This document shows, piece after piece, positions 23,248 to 31,637 of a stretch of 44,089 nucleotides of DNA. Source of the DNA: Candidatus Methylomirabilota bacterium (GTDB lineage: Bacteria > Methylomirabilota > Methylomirabilia > Rokubacteriales > CSP1-6); contig DATFYA010000129.1 in NCBI GenBank assembly GCA_035315345.1, positions 1-44,089 on the forward strand, read 5' to 3'. Position 1 is the stretch's first letter; every line of letters starts with the position of its first letter. Under the pieces are notes generated by a model. That model saw nothing but the letters and a program-made list of their open reading frames with translations, was not told where the DNA came from and did no database searches. The translations under genes were made by a program, and so were the position numbers.

Positions 23248-23682
23248 ATGCAGCGAGACAAGAAGGACAAGATCCTCGGCGTCGTGACCATGGGCGCGCT
23301 CTGTCTGATGGCCACGTCTCCGGCCGTCGCCCAGACGGACCGTGGCGGCCCCGGCGCGGCCGCCCCCCCGGGCAAGCTCGCCGACCGGATGCCCGGCACC
23401 GAAACACAGCGGATGGAGCGCGGCGCGTATCCCACCCAGAGCGCGCAGAGCGGCGCGGCCATGTCCGGCGACGACGCGACCGATCTGCGCGGGTTGCCGG
23501 ACCCGCCCGCCACGGTCCGTCGCGTGCAGCAGATCCTGAAGGGCGAAGGCTACGATCCCGGGCCGATCAACGGCGTGCTGGGGCCGAAGACGGAGGAGGC
23601 CCTGGTCCAGTACCAGCAGAAGCACAACATCGAGGCGACGGGCTGGCTCGACCGGGAGACGAAGGCGAAGCTCGGCGTCTAG
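23248..23682 (+). CDS. Exported peptidoglycan-binding domain protein
   Basis: A 144-residue protein with a lysine-rich n-region and signal peptide (residues 1-29, cleavage after AVAQ), a Gly/Pro/Ala-rich linker to about residue 78, and one PG_binding_1 domain at the C-terminus (VRRVQQILKGEGYDPGPINGVLGPKTEEALVQYQQKHN). It should bind the cell wall in the periplasm; no catalytic domain is attached. A perfect Shine-Dalgarno GGAGGTGA lies six bases upstream of ATG 23248, which is the strongest ribosome binding site in the window. The 250-base region upstream shows no other feature I can support. Confidence 0.87.
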   Translation: MQRDKKDKILGVVTMGALCLMATSPAVAQTDRGGPGAAAPPGKLADRMPGTETQRMERGAYPTQSAQSGAAMSGDDATDLRGLPDPPATVRRVQQILKGEGYDPGPINGVLGPKTEEALVQYQQKHNIEATGWLDRETKAKLGV

Positions 23683-23707
23683 ACGTCGCCGTCCGATCCG
23701 GCCGCGT

Positions 23708-23739
23708 TTGACAACGCGCCGCCGGCCGTGCGAGAGAAT
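23708..23739 (+). promoter_or_regulatory. Candidate promoter directly before the lyase operon
   Basis: A perfect TTGACA (23708-23713) is followed after 20 bases by GAGAAT (23734-23739), five bases before the ATG of the lyase gene, which has no Shine-Dalgarno. The spacer is longer than usual, so the -10 is uncertain. Confidence 0.35.
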
Positions 23740-23744
23740 CGGCC

Positions 23745-25109
23745 ATGCTCGAGGAGCCGACCTCTCTCCGCATCGACGACCCCGGCGTACGGGCCCTCTT
23801 CACGGAGGCGGCGCGCTTTCAAGCGTGGCTGGACGTCGAGGCCGCGCTCGCGCTGGCCCAGGCCGAGCTGGAGATCATCCCGGAGGCGGCCGCGCGCGAG
23901 ATCGTCGCCAAGGCGCACCTCTCCTTCCTCGACCTGGCCGCGGTGCGCGAGGGCCTGGCCCGCACCGGCCATCCGCTGGTGCCGCTGGTCTGGGAGCTCG
24001 ATCGCGCCTGTGAGGGCGAGGCCGGTGGCTACGTGCACTGGGGCGCCACCACCCAGAACGTCACCCAGACCGGCCAGCTCCTCCAGGTGCGGCATGCGCA
24101 CCAGATCTTCCTGCGCCAGCTCGCGGCGATCCTGACCACGCTGGCCGACCTGGCCGAGCGTACCAAGGACGTGCTCCTTCCCGGCCGCACCCACGGCCAG
24201 CACGCGCTCCCCGCCACCTTCGGCTTCAAGGTCGCGGTGTGGATCGACGAGCTGGCGCGACACGTCGAGCGGCTGCAGGGCTGCGAGGGCCGCGTGTTCG
24301 TGGCCATGCTCGGCGGCGGCGCGGGCACGCTCGCGTCGCTGGGCGATCTGGGCCTGGCCACCCAGGAGCGGATGGCCGCGCACCTCGGCATGGCCCCGAT
24401 GCCGATGCCCGCGCGCACCATCGGCGACCACCAGGCCGAGTACGTCGCGCTGCTCGGCATGCTCGCGGCGACGTGCAGCAAGATCGGCCGCGAGGTCTAC
24501 ACGCTGATGAAGCAGGAGTTCGGAGAGCTGGAAGAGCCGGTGCCGCCGGGCACGGTGGGCAGCAGTACCATGCCCCAGAAGCGCAATCCCAAGCTCTCGC
24601 AGGACATCATCGCGGCGGCCGCGCAGATCCGCGCGCTGGTGCCGCTGGCCCTGGAGGCGATGCAGACCGAGCACGAGGCCGATCGCACCACCAGCATGAT
24701 GATGAGTCGCGCGATCGTGCAGGCGTGCGAGCTGACCGGCGACGTGCTGCAGCGGATGATGGTGCTGCTCGACGGCCTCCAGGTGTTCCCGGACCGCATG
24801 CGCGAGAATCTGGATCTCTCCGGCGGGCTCATCATGGCCGAGGCGCTCATGCTGGAGCTGGGCCGGCAGATCGGCCGGCAGCGCGCCCACGACGCGGTGT
24901 ACGAGGCCGCGCAGGCCTCGGTGACGCAGGCGCGGCCGTTTCGCGAGATGCTCGCGTTGGATCCTCAGGTGAGCGCCGGCCTCACCCCCGCGCAGATGGA
25001 GACGCTCCTCGACCCCGCACGCTACACCGGGCTCTGCCGGGAGCTGGCCGAGCGCGGCGCCGCGCAGGCTCGCGCGATCGCCGCCGCGGTCGCGCTGCGC
25101 CTGGCCTGA
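23745..25109 (+). CDS. Fumarase/aspartase-superfamily lyase (PurB/PcaB-like)
   Basis: A 454-residue member of the lyase superfamily, with the signature GSSTMPQKRNPKLSQDI around residue 265-281, the ATTQNVTQT substrate loop near 105, GRTHGQHALP with a catalytic His near 146, and an ADSL_C-type C-terminal domain. Family members include adenylosuccinate lyase and 3-carboxy-cis,cis-muconate cycloisomerase. The adjoining alpha/beta hydrolase resembles the pcaB-pcaD arrangement, which favours a ring-cleavage catabolic role over purine synthesis, but this is inference. It is the first gene of a three-gene operon with a hydrolase and a P450. Confidence 0.88.
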   Translation: MLEEPTSLRIDDPGVRALFTEAARFQAWLDVEAALALAQAELEIIPEAAAREIVAKAHLSFLDLAAVREGLARTGHPLVPLVWELDRACEGEAGGYVHWGATTQNVTQTGQLLQVRHAHQIFLRQLAAILTTLADLAERTKDVLLPGRTHGQHALPATFGFKVAVWIDELARHVERLQGCEGRVFVAMLGGGAGTLASLGDLGLATQERMAAHLGMAPMPMPARTIGDHQAEYVALLGMLAATCSKIGREVYTLMKQEFGELEEPVPPGTVGSSTMPQKRNPKLSQDIIAAAAQIRALVPLALEAMQTEHEADRTTSMMMSRAIVQACELTGDVLQRMMVLLDGLQVFPDRMRENLDLSGGLIMAEALMLELGRQIGRQRAHDAVYEAAQASVTQARPFREMLALDPQVSAGLTPAQMETLLDPARYTGLCRELAERGAAQARAIAAAVALRLA

Positions 25110-25117
25110 GCCGCCAC

Positions 25118-25903
25118 GTGCTCCCGATCCGCGGCCGGTCGACCGAGCGCGGTATCTGGGCCGCGCGGGGCGGTCACGGCGATCGGCTCCTCGTCCTCCT
25201 CCACGGCATGGGCGCGAACGCGTCCGTCTGGGAGCCGCTGCTGGCCATCATCGAGCGCTCGTGGAGCGGCCGCTGGCTGGCCCCCGATCTGCGCGGCCAC
25301 GGTCGCTCGGTGCGCGTGGGCCCCTACGGCATCGGCGCGCACGCCGCGGACGTGGCCGCGCTGATCGAGGCCGAGGCGCCCGGCCCGGTGACGCTGGTCG
25401 GCCATTCGTTCGGCGGCGCGGTCGCCGGGCTCCTGGCCTCCGGGTGGTTCGGCCCGCGCGTCGCCGAGGTGGCGGCCTTCGGCGTGAAGATCGAATGGAC
25501 CGAGAGCGAGATCGAGAAGGCGCGCGCGATGTCGCATCGCCCCGCGCCCGCCTTCGCGACGCGGGACGAGGCGACGGAGCGCTATCTGCGCATCTCGGGA
25601 CTCGCCGGCCTGGCCGACGCATCGTCCGCCACCGCGGTCGCCGGCGTGCTGGGCGACGACGGCCGCTTCCAGGTCGCGATGGATCCGCGGGCCTACGGGG
25701 CGGTGGGGCCGTCGATCCCGGCGCTCCTGCGCCTGGCGACGGCGCCGCTGCGGCTGGCCGCGGGCGACCGCGACCCGATGGTCACGCTAGAGCAGATGCG
25801 GCGGGTCGATCCGGCCGCGCGGGTCTTTCCCGGCGTCGGCCACAACGCGCACTGGGAGGCGCCCGACCAGGTGTGGTCGTTCATCGCGGGAGGCGCGCGA
25901 TGA
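25118..25903 (+). CDS. Alpha/beta hydrolase
   Basis: A 261-residue alpha/beta-fold hydrolase. The oxyanion motif HGMGAN is near residue 33, the nucleophile elbow is GHSFGG, the acid is the Asp in AAGDRDPM and the base His in GVGHNAHWEAP. GTG at 25118 is the start that fits the domain, eight bases after the lyase stop. The gene ends in an ATGA overlap with the P450. Enol-lactonase, esterase or C-C hydrolase activity is possible; pairing with a muconate-cycloisomerase-like lyase makes an enol-lactonase-like role attractive. Confidence 0.87.
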   Translation: MLPIRGRSTERGIWAARGGHGDRLLVLLHGMGANASVWEPLLAIIERSWSGRWLAPDLRGHGRSVRVGPYGIGAHAADVAALIEAEAPGPVTLVGHSFGGAVAGLLASGWFGPRVAEVAAFGVKIEWTESEIEKARAMSHRPAPAFATRDEATERYLRISGLAGLADASSATAVAGVLGDDGRFQVAMDPRAYGAVGPSIPALLRLATAPLRLAAGDRDPMVTLEQMRRVDPAARVFPGVGHNAHWEAPDQVWSFIAGGAR

Positions 25904-27138
25904 CGGACCCGCGCGCGCTCGCACAGGGCTTCGACCTCAAGCGGCTCGACGCGAGCTTCCTGGACGATCCCTACCCGGTCTACCGGGCCCTGCGCGACCA
26001 CGACCCCGTCCATCGCATGCCGGACGGCTCGTACTTCCTGAGCCGGTACGACGACTGCGCCGCGGTGTACCGCGATCCCCACACCTGGAGCTCGGACAAG
26101 CGGGTGGACTTCCGCCCGGGCATGGGCGACGGCCCGCTCTACGAGCACCACACCACCAGCCTGGTGTTCAACGATCCGCCGTATCACACCCGCGTCCGCC
26201 GGCTGCTGGCCCCCGCGTTCACCCCGCGCGCGCTCGCCGCGCTGCAGTCGCGCGTCGAGGCGCTGGTGGATCGGCTGCTCGACCGCGCGGCCGAGCGCGG
26301 CGGCATGGACCTGATCGCGGACTTCGCGGCGGCGGTGCCGATCCAGCTGGTGGGCGACATGCTCGGGGTGCCCGAGGCCGAGCGGGGCCCGTTGCGCGGC
26401 TGGTCGCTGGCCATCCTGAGCGGCCTCGAGCCGGTGCTGACTCCCGCGCAGCGCGCGGACGGCGACCGCGCGGTCGGCGAGTTCAAGGCCTACCTGCGCG
26501 ACCTGATCGATCGGCGGGAGCGCGCGCCGACGCGCGACGAGGGCGAGATCCTCTCCACGCTGACCGCGGGGAGCGCGCTCGGTCGGGCGGACTCGGCGGG
26601 CGAGCGGCTGAGCGAGGTGGAGCTGCTGCACAACTGCATCTTCCTCCTCAACGCCGGGCACGAGACCACCACCAACCTGATCGGCAACGCGGTGGACCTG
26701 CTGCTCCGCCATCGCGAGGCGCTGGCCGGGCTGCGCGCGGGGCCCGGGCTCATCGGCAGCGCGGTGGAGGAATTTCTGCGTCTGGAGAGCTCGAACCAGC
26801 TGGGCAACCGGCGCGCCGCGTGCGATACCGCGCTCGGGGGCGTGCCGATGCCCGCCGGCACCTACGTGCACATCGGCATCGGGGCGGCCAACCGCGATCC
26901 CGCGCAGTTTCCCGATCCCGACCGGCTCGACCTGCACCGCCAGCCGAATCGGCACCTGGCCTTCGGCACCGGCATCCACGCCTGCGCGGGCATGTGGCTG
27001 GCCCGCATGGAAGGTCAGGTGGCGATCGGCCGCCTCGTGCGCCGCTTCGGCACCATCGAGCGGGACGGGGCCTTCGTGCGTGGCGGCCGCGCGCGCTTCC
27101 GCGGCTTCCTGCGCTATCCGCTGCGCCTGCGTCCCTGA
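25900..27138 (+). CDS. Cytochrome P450
   Basis: A 412-residue soluble bacterial class I P450. The I-helix oxygen-activation motif is NAGHETTTN (about 251-259), the ExxR is in AVEEFLRLES, and the heme loop FGTGIHACAGMWLAR contains the thiolate Cys362. It would need a ferredoxin and reductase, neither of which is encoded nearby. The ATG overlaps the hydrolase stop (ATGA). The substrate is unknown; with the lyase and hydrolase it suggests an oxidative step that starts or extends a catabolic pathway. It converges on the RidA-like gene with only seven bases between stops. Confidence 0.94.
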   Translation: MTDPRALAQGFDLKRLDASFLDDPYPVYRALRDHDPVHRMPDGSYFLSRYDDCAAVYRDPHTWSSDKRVDFRPGMGDGPLYEHHTTSLVFNDPPYHTRVRRLLAPAFTPRALAALQSRVEALVDRLLDRAAERGGMDLIADFAAAVPIQLVGDMLGVPEAERGPLRGWSLAILSGLEPVLTPAQRADGDRAVGEFKAYLRDLIDRRERAPTRDEGEILSTLTAGSALGRADSAGERLSEVELLHNCIFLLNAGHETTTNLIGNAVDLLLRHREALAGLRAGPGLIGSAVEEFLRLESSNQLGNRRAACDTALGGVPMPAGTYVHIGIGAANRDPAQFPDPDRLDLHRQPNRHLAFGTGIHACAGMWLARMEGQVAIGRLVRRFGTIERDGAFVRGGRARFRGFLRYPLRLRP

Positions 27139-27145
27139 CCGCGGC

Positions 27146-27547
27146 TCAGTCCACCACCGCGATCGCCTCCACCTCGACCAGCAAGTCGGGATGGGCGAGC
27201 TTGCGCACCTCCACGGTGGTGCTGGTGGGCAGCGCGCCGAAGTACTCCATGCGCACGTCCACGTGCTTGAAGAACTCCTCGATGTCGGTCACGTAGGTGT
27301 TGGTCTTCACGATGTCGGCGATGGTGGCCCCGGCCGCGGTCAGCGCGGCCTTGATGTTCTCGCCGACCTGGCGGATCTGGGCGCGCATGTCGCCGGCCCC
27401 CACCACCTCGCCGCTCGCTCCGCGAGCGAGCTGGCCCGACACGAAGATCGTCTTCTTGCCCTCGACGACGACCACGTGGGAGTACAGCACGTGGCCGCCC
27501 ACCACCCGCTTGCTGAGCGATGCCGGCTGGATGTTCTGTCGCTTCAT
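27146..27547 (-). CDS. RidA/YjgF-family protein lacking the catalytic Arg
   Basis: A 133-residue Rid-family protein that would form trimers. Recognisable segments are IFVSGQLARGASGEVV, MRAQIRQVGENIKAALTAAGA and a C-terminal VEVEAIAVVD. RidA deaminates 2-aminoacrylate imines using an Arg in the PARSxVEV motif. Here the same place reads LPTSTTVEV, so Ser109 replaces the Arg. It therefore belongs to a Rid subgroup without that activity, often found in catabolic operons. ATG 27547 gives the normal length. It is divergent from a NodB-type deacetylase gene. Confidence 0.88.
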   Translation of the reverse strand: MKRQNIQPASLSKRVVGGHVLYSHVVVVEGKKTIFVSGQLARGASGEVVGAGDMRAQIRQVGENIKAALTAAGATIADIVKTNTYVTDIEEFFKHVDVRMEYFGALPTSTTVEVRKLAHPDLLVEVEAIAVVD

Positions 27548-27687
27548 GGCGCCCTTTCTGGTCGGCTGGATTGCGTGTGGCCGCCGCGGTCGCGGGCGGT
27601 TAGCATGGCGCCTACCGTAGTCCGCCGGGCCGGGGCCGTCAACCCGCCGGACCAGAGGATGACGTCTCACGAGAGGAGAGAGCCGCG

Positions 27688-28572
27688 ATGCTGCCGACCC
27701 ACGGACGCTACGACTACTCGAGCATCACCACGCGGGCCGACTATTCCTGGCCGGGCGGCCGGCGCCTCGCCGTCTATCTCGCGCTGAACATCGAGGCGTT
27801 CGGCTTCGGGGTCGGCAAGGGCGCGGCCATCGCCCCGCCGGACCAGGCCCAGAGCCATAGCGTCTACAGCTGGCGCGACTACGGCAACCGCGTGGGCATC
27901 TGGCGTCTCTTCGAGCTGCTGGACGAGCTGGGGATGCCGGCCGAAGCGCAGCTCAACGCGGCGGTCTACGAGGCGGCGCCGGACATTCCCGCGAAGCTGC
28001 GGGCCCGCGGCGACGAGGTCCTCGGGCACGGCCTCACCAACTCCCACGAGCAGGGCCACCTCGGAGAAGCCGAGGAGCGCGCGCTCATCGCGGAGGCCAC
28101 CGCGACCATCGAGCGGCACGAGGGCGTGCGGCCGGTGGGCTGGATGAGCCCGTGGCTGTCCAACAGCGGCGTCACCATGGACCTGCTCCAGGAGGCGGGC
28201 TACCGCTACGTGATGGACTGGACGATGGATGACCAGCCGGTGTGGCTGCGCACGCGCAAGGGCCGCATCCTGTCCATCCCGTATCCCATCGAGGTCAACG
28301 ACACGCGCGGGATCATCTGGTACCACTACACCTCCGAGGAGTTCGCGGACATGATCGTCGATCAGTTCGACGAGATGCTCGCGCAGTCGAAGCGCCAGCC
28401 GCTGGTGTGCCCGATCTCGCTCCACCCGTTCGTCTTCGGTCGGCCGTACCGCATCCGGCGGCTGCGCCGCGCGCTCCAGCACATCCTGGCGCACCGGGAC
28501 CGGGTCTGGCTCACCCGGCCGCGGGACATCTGCGGTCACGTCGAGGGGTTGCCGGCCGGCGTCGTGCGCTGA
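27688..28572 (+). CDS. Polysaccharide deacetylase (NodB-fold) family protein
   Basis: A 294-residue protein with the NodB beta/alpha barrel. The N-terminal strand reads LAVYLALNIEAFGFG rather than the metal-binding TFDD of true chitin deacetylases, and the next region is GHGLTNSHEQG. This resembles the PuuE-like, atypical members, so it may be an amidohydrolase of nitrogen-rich small molecules rather than a sugar deacetylase. GAGAGGAGAGAG precedes the ATG. It is divergent from the RidA-like gene, and the pair may act on the same nitrogenous substrate (inference). Confidence 0.83.
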   Translation: MLPTHGRYDYSSITTRADYSWPGGRRLAVYLALNIEAFGFGVGKGAAIAPPDQAQSHSVYSWRDYGNRVGIWRLFELLDELGMPAEAQLNAAVYEAAPDIPAKLRARGDEVLGHGLTNSHEQGHLGEAEERALIAEATATIERHEGVRPVGWMSPWLSNSGVTMDLLQEAGYRYVMDWTMDDQPVWLRTRKGRILSIPYPIEVNDTRGIIWYHYTSEEFADMIVDQFDEMLAQSKRQPLVCPISLHPFVFGRPYRIRRLRRALQHILAHRDRVWLTRPRDICGHVEGLPAGVVR

Positions 28573-28622
28573 ACTCCGTGCTTCGTGGGGAGCGCGGAAA
28601 CGCGTAGAGTCGAAGCATCCCC

Positions 28623-29459
28623 GTGGCCACATCCGCACGCCCCCGGGCTCGCCGCCGCTCGCGCACGCCGCACTGGCTCCGCGCCCGTGCGCTCCGCCGC
28701 ACGCTGCGCCTCGTGCTGGCCGCGCCGCCGCTCGTCCGCCTCGTGATCTTCGCCGCGGTCGCGGTGGTGCTGTGGTCGGCGGTGAACTGGACCTACCACG
28801 TGATCCGCAAGCCCACCGAGCTGTTCTTCCCGGTGAGCGGCACGCTGGCCAAGGCGCCGCCCGAGACCTGGCGGCAGTACGCGCCGCTGTTCCGCCGGCA
28901 CTCCACCGCCACCATCACCCCCGAGCTGCTGGCCGCGCTCGCTCAGGTGGAGGGCGCGGGCGATCCGGTGGCGCGCACCTACTGGCGCTGGCAGGTCGCC
29001 TGGAACCCGTTCGAGGTGTACCGACCCGCCTCGAGCGCGGTCGGCATGTACCAGATCACCGATCCGACGTTTCGCGAAGCGCGCCGCTTCTGTGTCCGCG
29101 ATCACGTGGTGCGCGAGGACGAGTGCTGGCTCCGCGGGCTCTACACGCGGGTGCTGCCGAGCCACGCGGTGGAGATGACCGCGGCGCTGCTCGACCGCGA
29201 CGTGGCCCGCATCCTGGAGCGCCGGCGCATCGTGAGGGCGGCCCCGCGGCAGAAGCAGGACCTGGCCGCGCTCATCCATCTGTGCGGCACGGGCGGAGGC
29301 GACGACTTCGCCCGGCGCGGCTTCCGGCTCGCGCCCGGCCAGCGCTGCGGCGACCACGACGCGGCCGCGTACCTGGCCCGGGTCAACGGGATGAAGCAGC
29401 AGTTCGCGCGCCTGGCCGCCGCGGAGCCGCCGACGTCGCCTCAGTGGTCGCGCCGCTAG
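28623..29459 (+). CDS. Lytic transglycosylase-like membrane protein
   Basis: A 278-residue protein. The N-terminus is extremely Arg-rich (residues 4-32), then a membrane anchor (about 38-56, RLVIFAAVAVVLWSAV). The remainder carries an SLT-type lysozyme fold: the catalytic Glu110 is in LLAALAQVEGAGDP, and SSAVGMYQITDPTF is the conserved GLMQ-like segment. It would cleave peptidoglycan glycan strands from the outer face of the inner membrane. The start is GTG at 28623. Four Cys in the C-terminal half could form disulfides. TAGAGT 12 bases upstream may be a -10. Confidence 0.8.
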   Translation: MATSARPRARRRSRTPHWLRARALRRTLRLVLAAPPLVRLVIFAAVAVVLWSAVNWTYHVIRKPTELFFPVSGTLAKAPPETWRQYAPLFRRHSTATITPELLAALAQVEGAGDPVARTYWRWQVAWNPFEVYRPASSAVGMYQITDPTFREARRFCVRDHVVREDECWLRGLYTRVLPSHAVEMTAALLDRDVARILERRRIVRAAPRQKQDLAALIHLCGTGGGDDFARRGFRLAPGQRCGDHDAAAYLARVNGMKQQFARLAAAEPPTSPQWSRR

Positions 29460-29476
29460 GCGGCCGCACGTCGTAG

Positions 29477-29505
29477 TTGAATCGGGGCCGGGAGGGGCAT
29501 AGGCT
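29477..29505 (+). promoter_or_regulatory. Candidate promoter for a leaderless redoxin message
   Basis: TTGAAT (29477-29482), a 17-base spacer and TAGGCT (29500-29505) end seven bases before the redoxin ATG, which has no well-placed Shine-Dalgarno. The -35 matches four of six positions and the -10 only three. Confidence 0.35.
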
Positions 29506-29512
29506 ACCGGCC

Positions 29513-30184
29513 ATGACCACCGATTCCACTCCCTCGCGGTTGTCCCCCATTGAGCCGGGCGAGCCGGCTCCCGAGTTCAGCCTGCCGGCGATCAATGACG
29601 ACGGCACCATCGCACTGGCCGAGTACCGCGGCCGGAGCCCGCTCTTCCTCGCCCTCTTCGTCGGCCTGTGGTGTCCGTTCTGTCGGCGCTCGATCGCCCA
29701 GATGGGCACCATCGAGGGCCGCATCCGCGCAGCCGGGGTGGAGACCCTCGGCATCGTGGCGAGCGCGCCCGAGAACGCGCGGCTCTACTTCAAGTACCGT
29801 CCGACCCGCCTGCGGCTGGCCGCCGATCCCGAGATGTCCACGCACCGCGCCTACGGCCTGCCCCGGCCGGAGGTGACGCCCGAGCTGATGGACCAGATGA
29901 CCGCGATTCGCATCAATCCGTCCGGTGACCTGCCCGCCCCGCTGCCCGTTCAGGAGGCCGTCATGGCCATCGAGCGGCTCGACGGCGGCTTCACGCCGAC
30001 CGAGACCGATCAGGCGGACATGCAGCGGCAGTGGCCGCAGCTGAAAGGGCAGTTCCTGGTCGACCGGCACGGCATCGTGCGCTGGGCGAACATCGAGTGC
30101 GGCGGCCCCGACGGCCTGGCCGGCCTCGGCAAGTTCCCGACCGCGGACGAGATCCTGGCCGCCATTCGCGCCCTTCCGAGCTGA
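29513..30184 (+). CDS. Redoxin/peroxiredoxin-like protein
   Basis: A 223-residue thioredoxin-fold protein of the AhpC-TSA/Redoxin group. The active site CxxC is in GLWCPFCRRSIAQM (about residues 61-68), preceded by the usual PEFSLPAINDDGTIALAEYRG segment. A later Cys in NIECGG may be a resolving residue. It has no signal peptide and should be cytoplasmic. It reduces peroxides or disulfides. It stands between the transglycosylase-like gene and two VOC genes on the same strand. Confidence 0.87.
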   Translation: MTTDSTPSRLSPIEPGEPAPEFSLPAINDDGTIALAEYRGRSPLFLALFVGLWCPFCRRSIAQMGTIEGRIRAAGVETLGIVASAPENARLYFKYRPTRLRLAADPEMSTHRAYGLPRPEVTPELMDQMTAIRINPSGDLPAPLPVQEAVMAIERLDGGFTPTETDQADMQRQWPQLKGQFLVDRHGIVRWANIECGGPDGLAGLGKFPTADEILAAIRALPS

Positions 30185-30223
30185 GCCCGGCCGGCACGTC
30201 CTGCTAGCGGAGCCGCGCGCCCG

Positions 30224-31099
30224 GTGCTGACCCGCGTCGATCACGTGATGGTCTGCGTTCCCGATTTGTCTCGAGGCATCGATGCCTATCAGCGCGTCGG
30301 CTTCCACATCTACCCGGGCGGCGCCCACACGGGCCGGGCCACCCACAACGCGATCGCGTTCACCGGCGAGGAGTACATCGAGGTGCTGAGCCTCCGCGAT
30401 CGCGCGGCGGTGACGGCGGGCGGCCCGGACGAAAGCCTCGCGCGCTATCTGGACGAGGGCGGGGGATTCCGCGTGGTCGCGCTGCAGAGCGACGATCTGA
30501 CCGCCGACGTGGCCGCGATGCGCGGACGCGGCGTGGACGTGGGCGAGATCCGCGACGGCGGTCGGCGTACCCCGGCCGGCCAGGAGCTCCGCTGGCGGGC
30601 CGCGTTCCTGGGCGGCGCCGACGCGCTGCCGATCTTCATCATCCAGCACCTGACCCCGCTCGCGGAGCGCCGGCGGCAGGTGCCGAAGGCGGGCGACCAT
30701 CCCAACGGGGCCCTCCGGGTCGAGCGCGTGTACCTCGCGGTGCCCGACGTGACGGCGGCCGCGCGGGCCTACGCCCGGATCCTCGGCCTGCCGGTGCCGG
30801 CGGTCCACCGGGGTCAGGTCATCAAGGCCGATATGGCGGTGTTCGACCTGGGGCCGACCGGCCTCACGGTGGCCCAGCCCGCCGAGGCCGGGCCGGCCGC
30901 CGAGGCCCTGGCCCGACGGGGGCCCGGACCGTTCCAGGTCCTCTACCGCACCAGCGGCATGGACGCGGCGGTGCGCTGGATGACGACCCACGGTCTGCCC
31001 GAGCCCACGCGGGGCGTGCGGAACACCGGCGAACAGGCGATACTGGTCGGGCCGGAGCACGCCGGCGGCGCCTACATCGGGTTCGTCGGGCCGGCCTGA
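30224..31099 (+). CDS. VOC/glyoxalase-like domain protein
   Basis: A 291-residue protein with two halves of the vicinal-oxygen-chelate fold: N-terminal TRVDHVMVCVPDLSRGIDAYQRVGF and C-terminal VERVYLAVPDVTAAARAYARILGLPV. It resembles the Glyoxalase_3 group, many of which lack known activity. A His (VDHVMV) and a Glu (EYIEVLSLRD) could bind a metal in the first half. The start is GTG at 30224 without a clear ribosome binding site. A single-domain VOC gene follows 31 bases later and the two probably form an operon. Confidence 0.8.
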   Translation: MLTRVDHVMVCVPDLSRGIDAYQRVGFHIYPGGAHTGRATHNAIAFTGEEYIEVLSLRDRAAVTAGGPDESLARYLDEGGGFRVVALQSDDLTADVAAMRGRGVDVGEIRDGGRRTPAGQELRWRAAFLGGADALPIFIIQHLTPLAERRRQVPKAGDHPNGALRVERVYLAVPDVTAAARAYARILGLPVPAVHRGQVIKADMAVFDLGPTGLTVAQPAEAGPAAEALARRGPGPFQVLYRTSGMDAAVRWMTTHGLPEPTRGVRNTGEQAILVGPEHAGGAYIGFVGPA

Positions 31100-31130
31100 A
31101 CGGCGAGATCAACGACGGGAGACCACCACC

Positions 31131-31637
31131 ATGGCCAAGGCCGCTGCCCTCGATCACGTCAACATCAAGGTCCGCAACGCGGAGCGCTCGTACCGCTGGT
31201 ACGCCGATCTCCTCGGCCTGCACACCCAGGACATCTTCTACGTGCCGGGCACCGAGAAGGTCCGCGCGGTGTTCCTCTCGTGCGATCCGGACCACGCCCA
31301 CGACATCGCGCTGTTCGAGGTGGGAGCCGACGCGGCGGCGCCGCAGAAGGACGGGGTGGGGCTGAGCCACGTGGCGTGGCGCATGTCGACGCTCGACGAC
31401 CTGGCCGACATGTACCGCGCGCTGCAGACGCGTGAGATCCCGGTGCGCGTGGTGGACCACACCGTGTCCATCGGCGTGTACTTCTCCGACCCGGACGGCA
31501 ACGGCCTCGAGGTGTACTACGAACTGCCGCGCAGCCAGTGGAAGCAGGAGCGGCCGTTCTCGGAGGCCGGGCAGAAGGGCCGCTTCCCCGGCCCCTGGGA
31601 CGAGGCGCTGCACGCGCCCGCGCCGGCGGCGGTCTAG
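31131..31637 (+). CDS. VOC family protein (extradiol dioxygenase-like)
   Basis: A 168-residue single-domain pair protein of the VOC superfamily. Potential metal ligands are His in LDHVNIKV, His in LSHVAWRM and Glu in NGLEVYYE, the pattern of type I extradiol dioxygenases. The usual FSDPDGNGLEV motif is present. GACGGGAGACC precedes the ATG. Its stop codon shares the palindromic CTAG with the stop of the convergent hydratase gene. Function: ring-cleavage, isomerase or glyoxalase-type; undetermined. Confidence 0.87.
   Translation: MAKAAALDHVNIKVRNAERSYRWYADLLGLHTQDIFYVPGTEKVRAVFLSCDPDHAHDIALFEVGADAAAPQKDGVGLSHVAWRMSTLDDLADMYRALQTREIPVRVVDHTVSIGVYFSDPDGNGLEVYYELPRSQWKQERPFSEAGQKGRFPGPWDEALHAPAPAAV

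Noticed and set aside
30812-30823. GGGGTCAGGTC matching the start of the dispersed repeat
   Set aside because: Only the first 11 bases match; they lie in-frame inside the conserved VOC coding sequence and the rest of the unit is absent.
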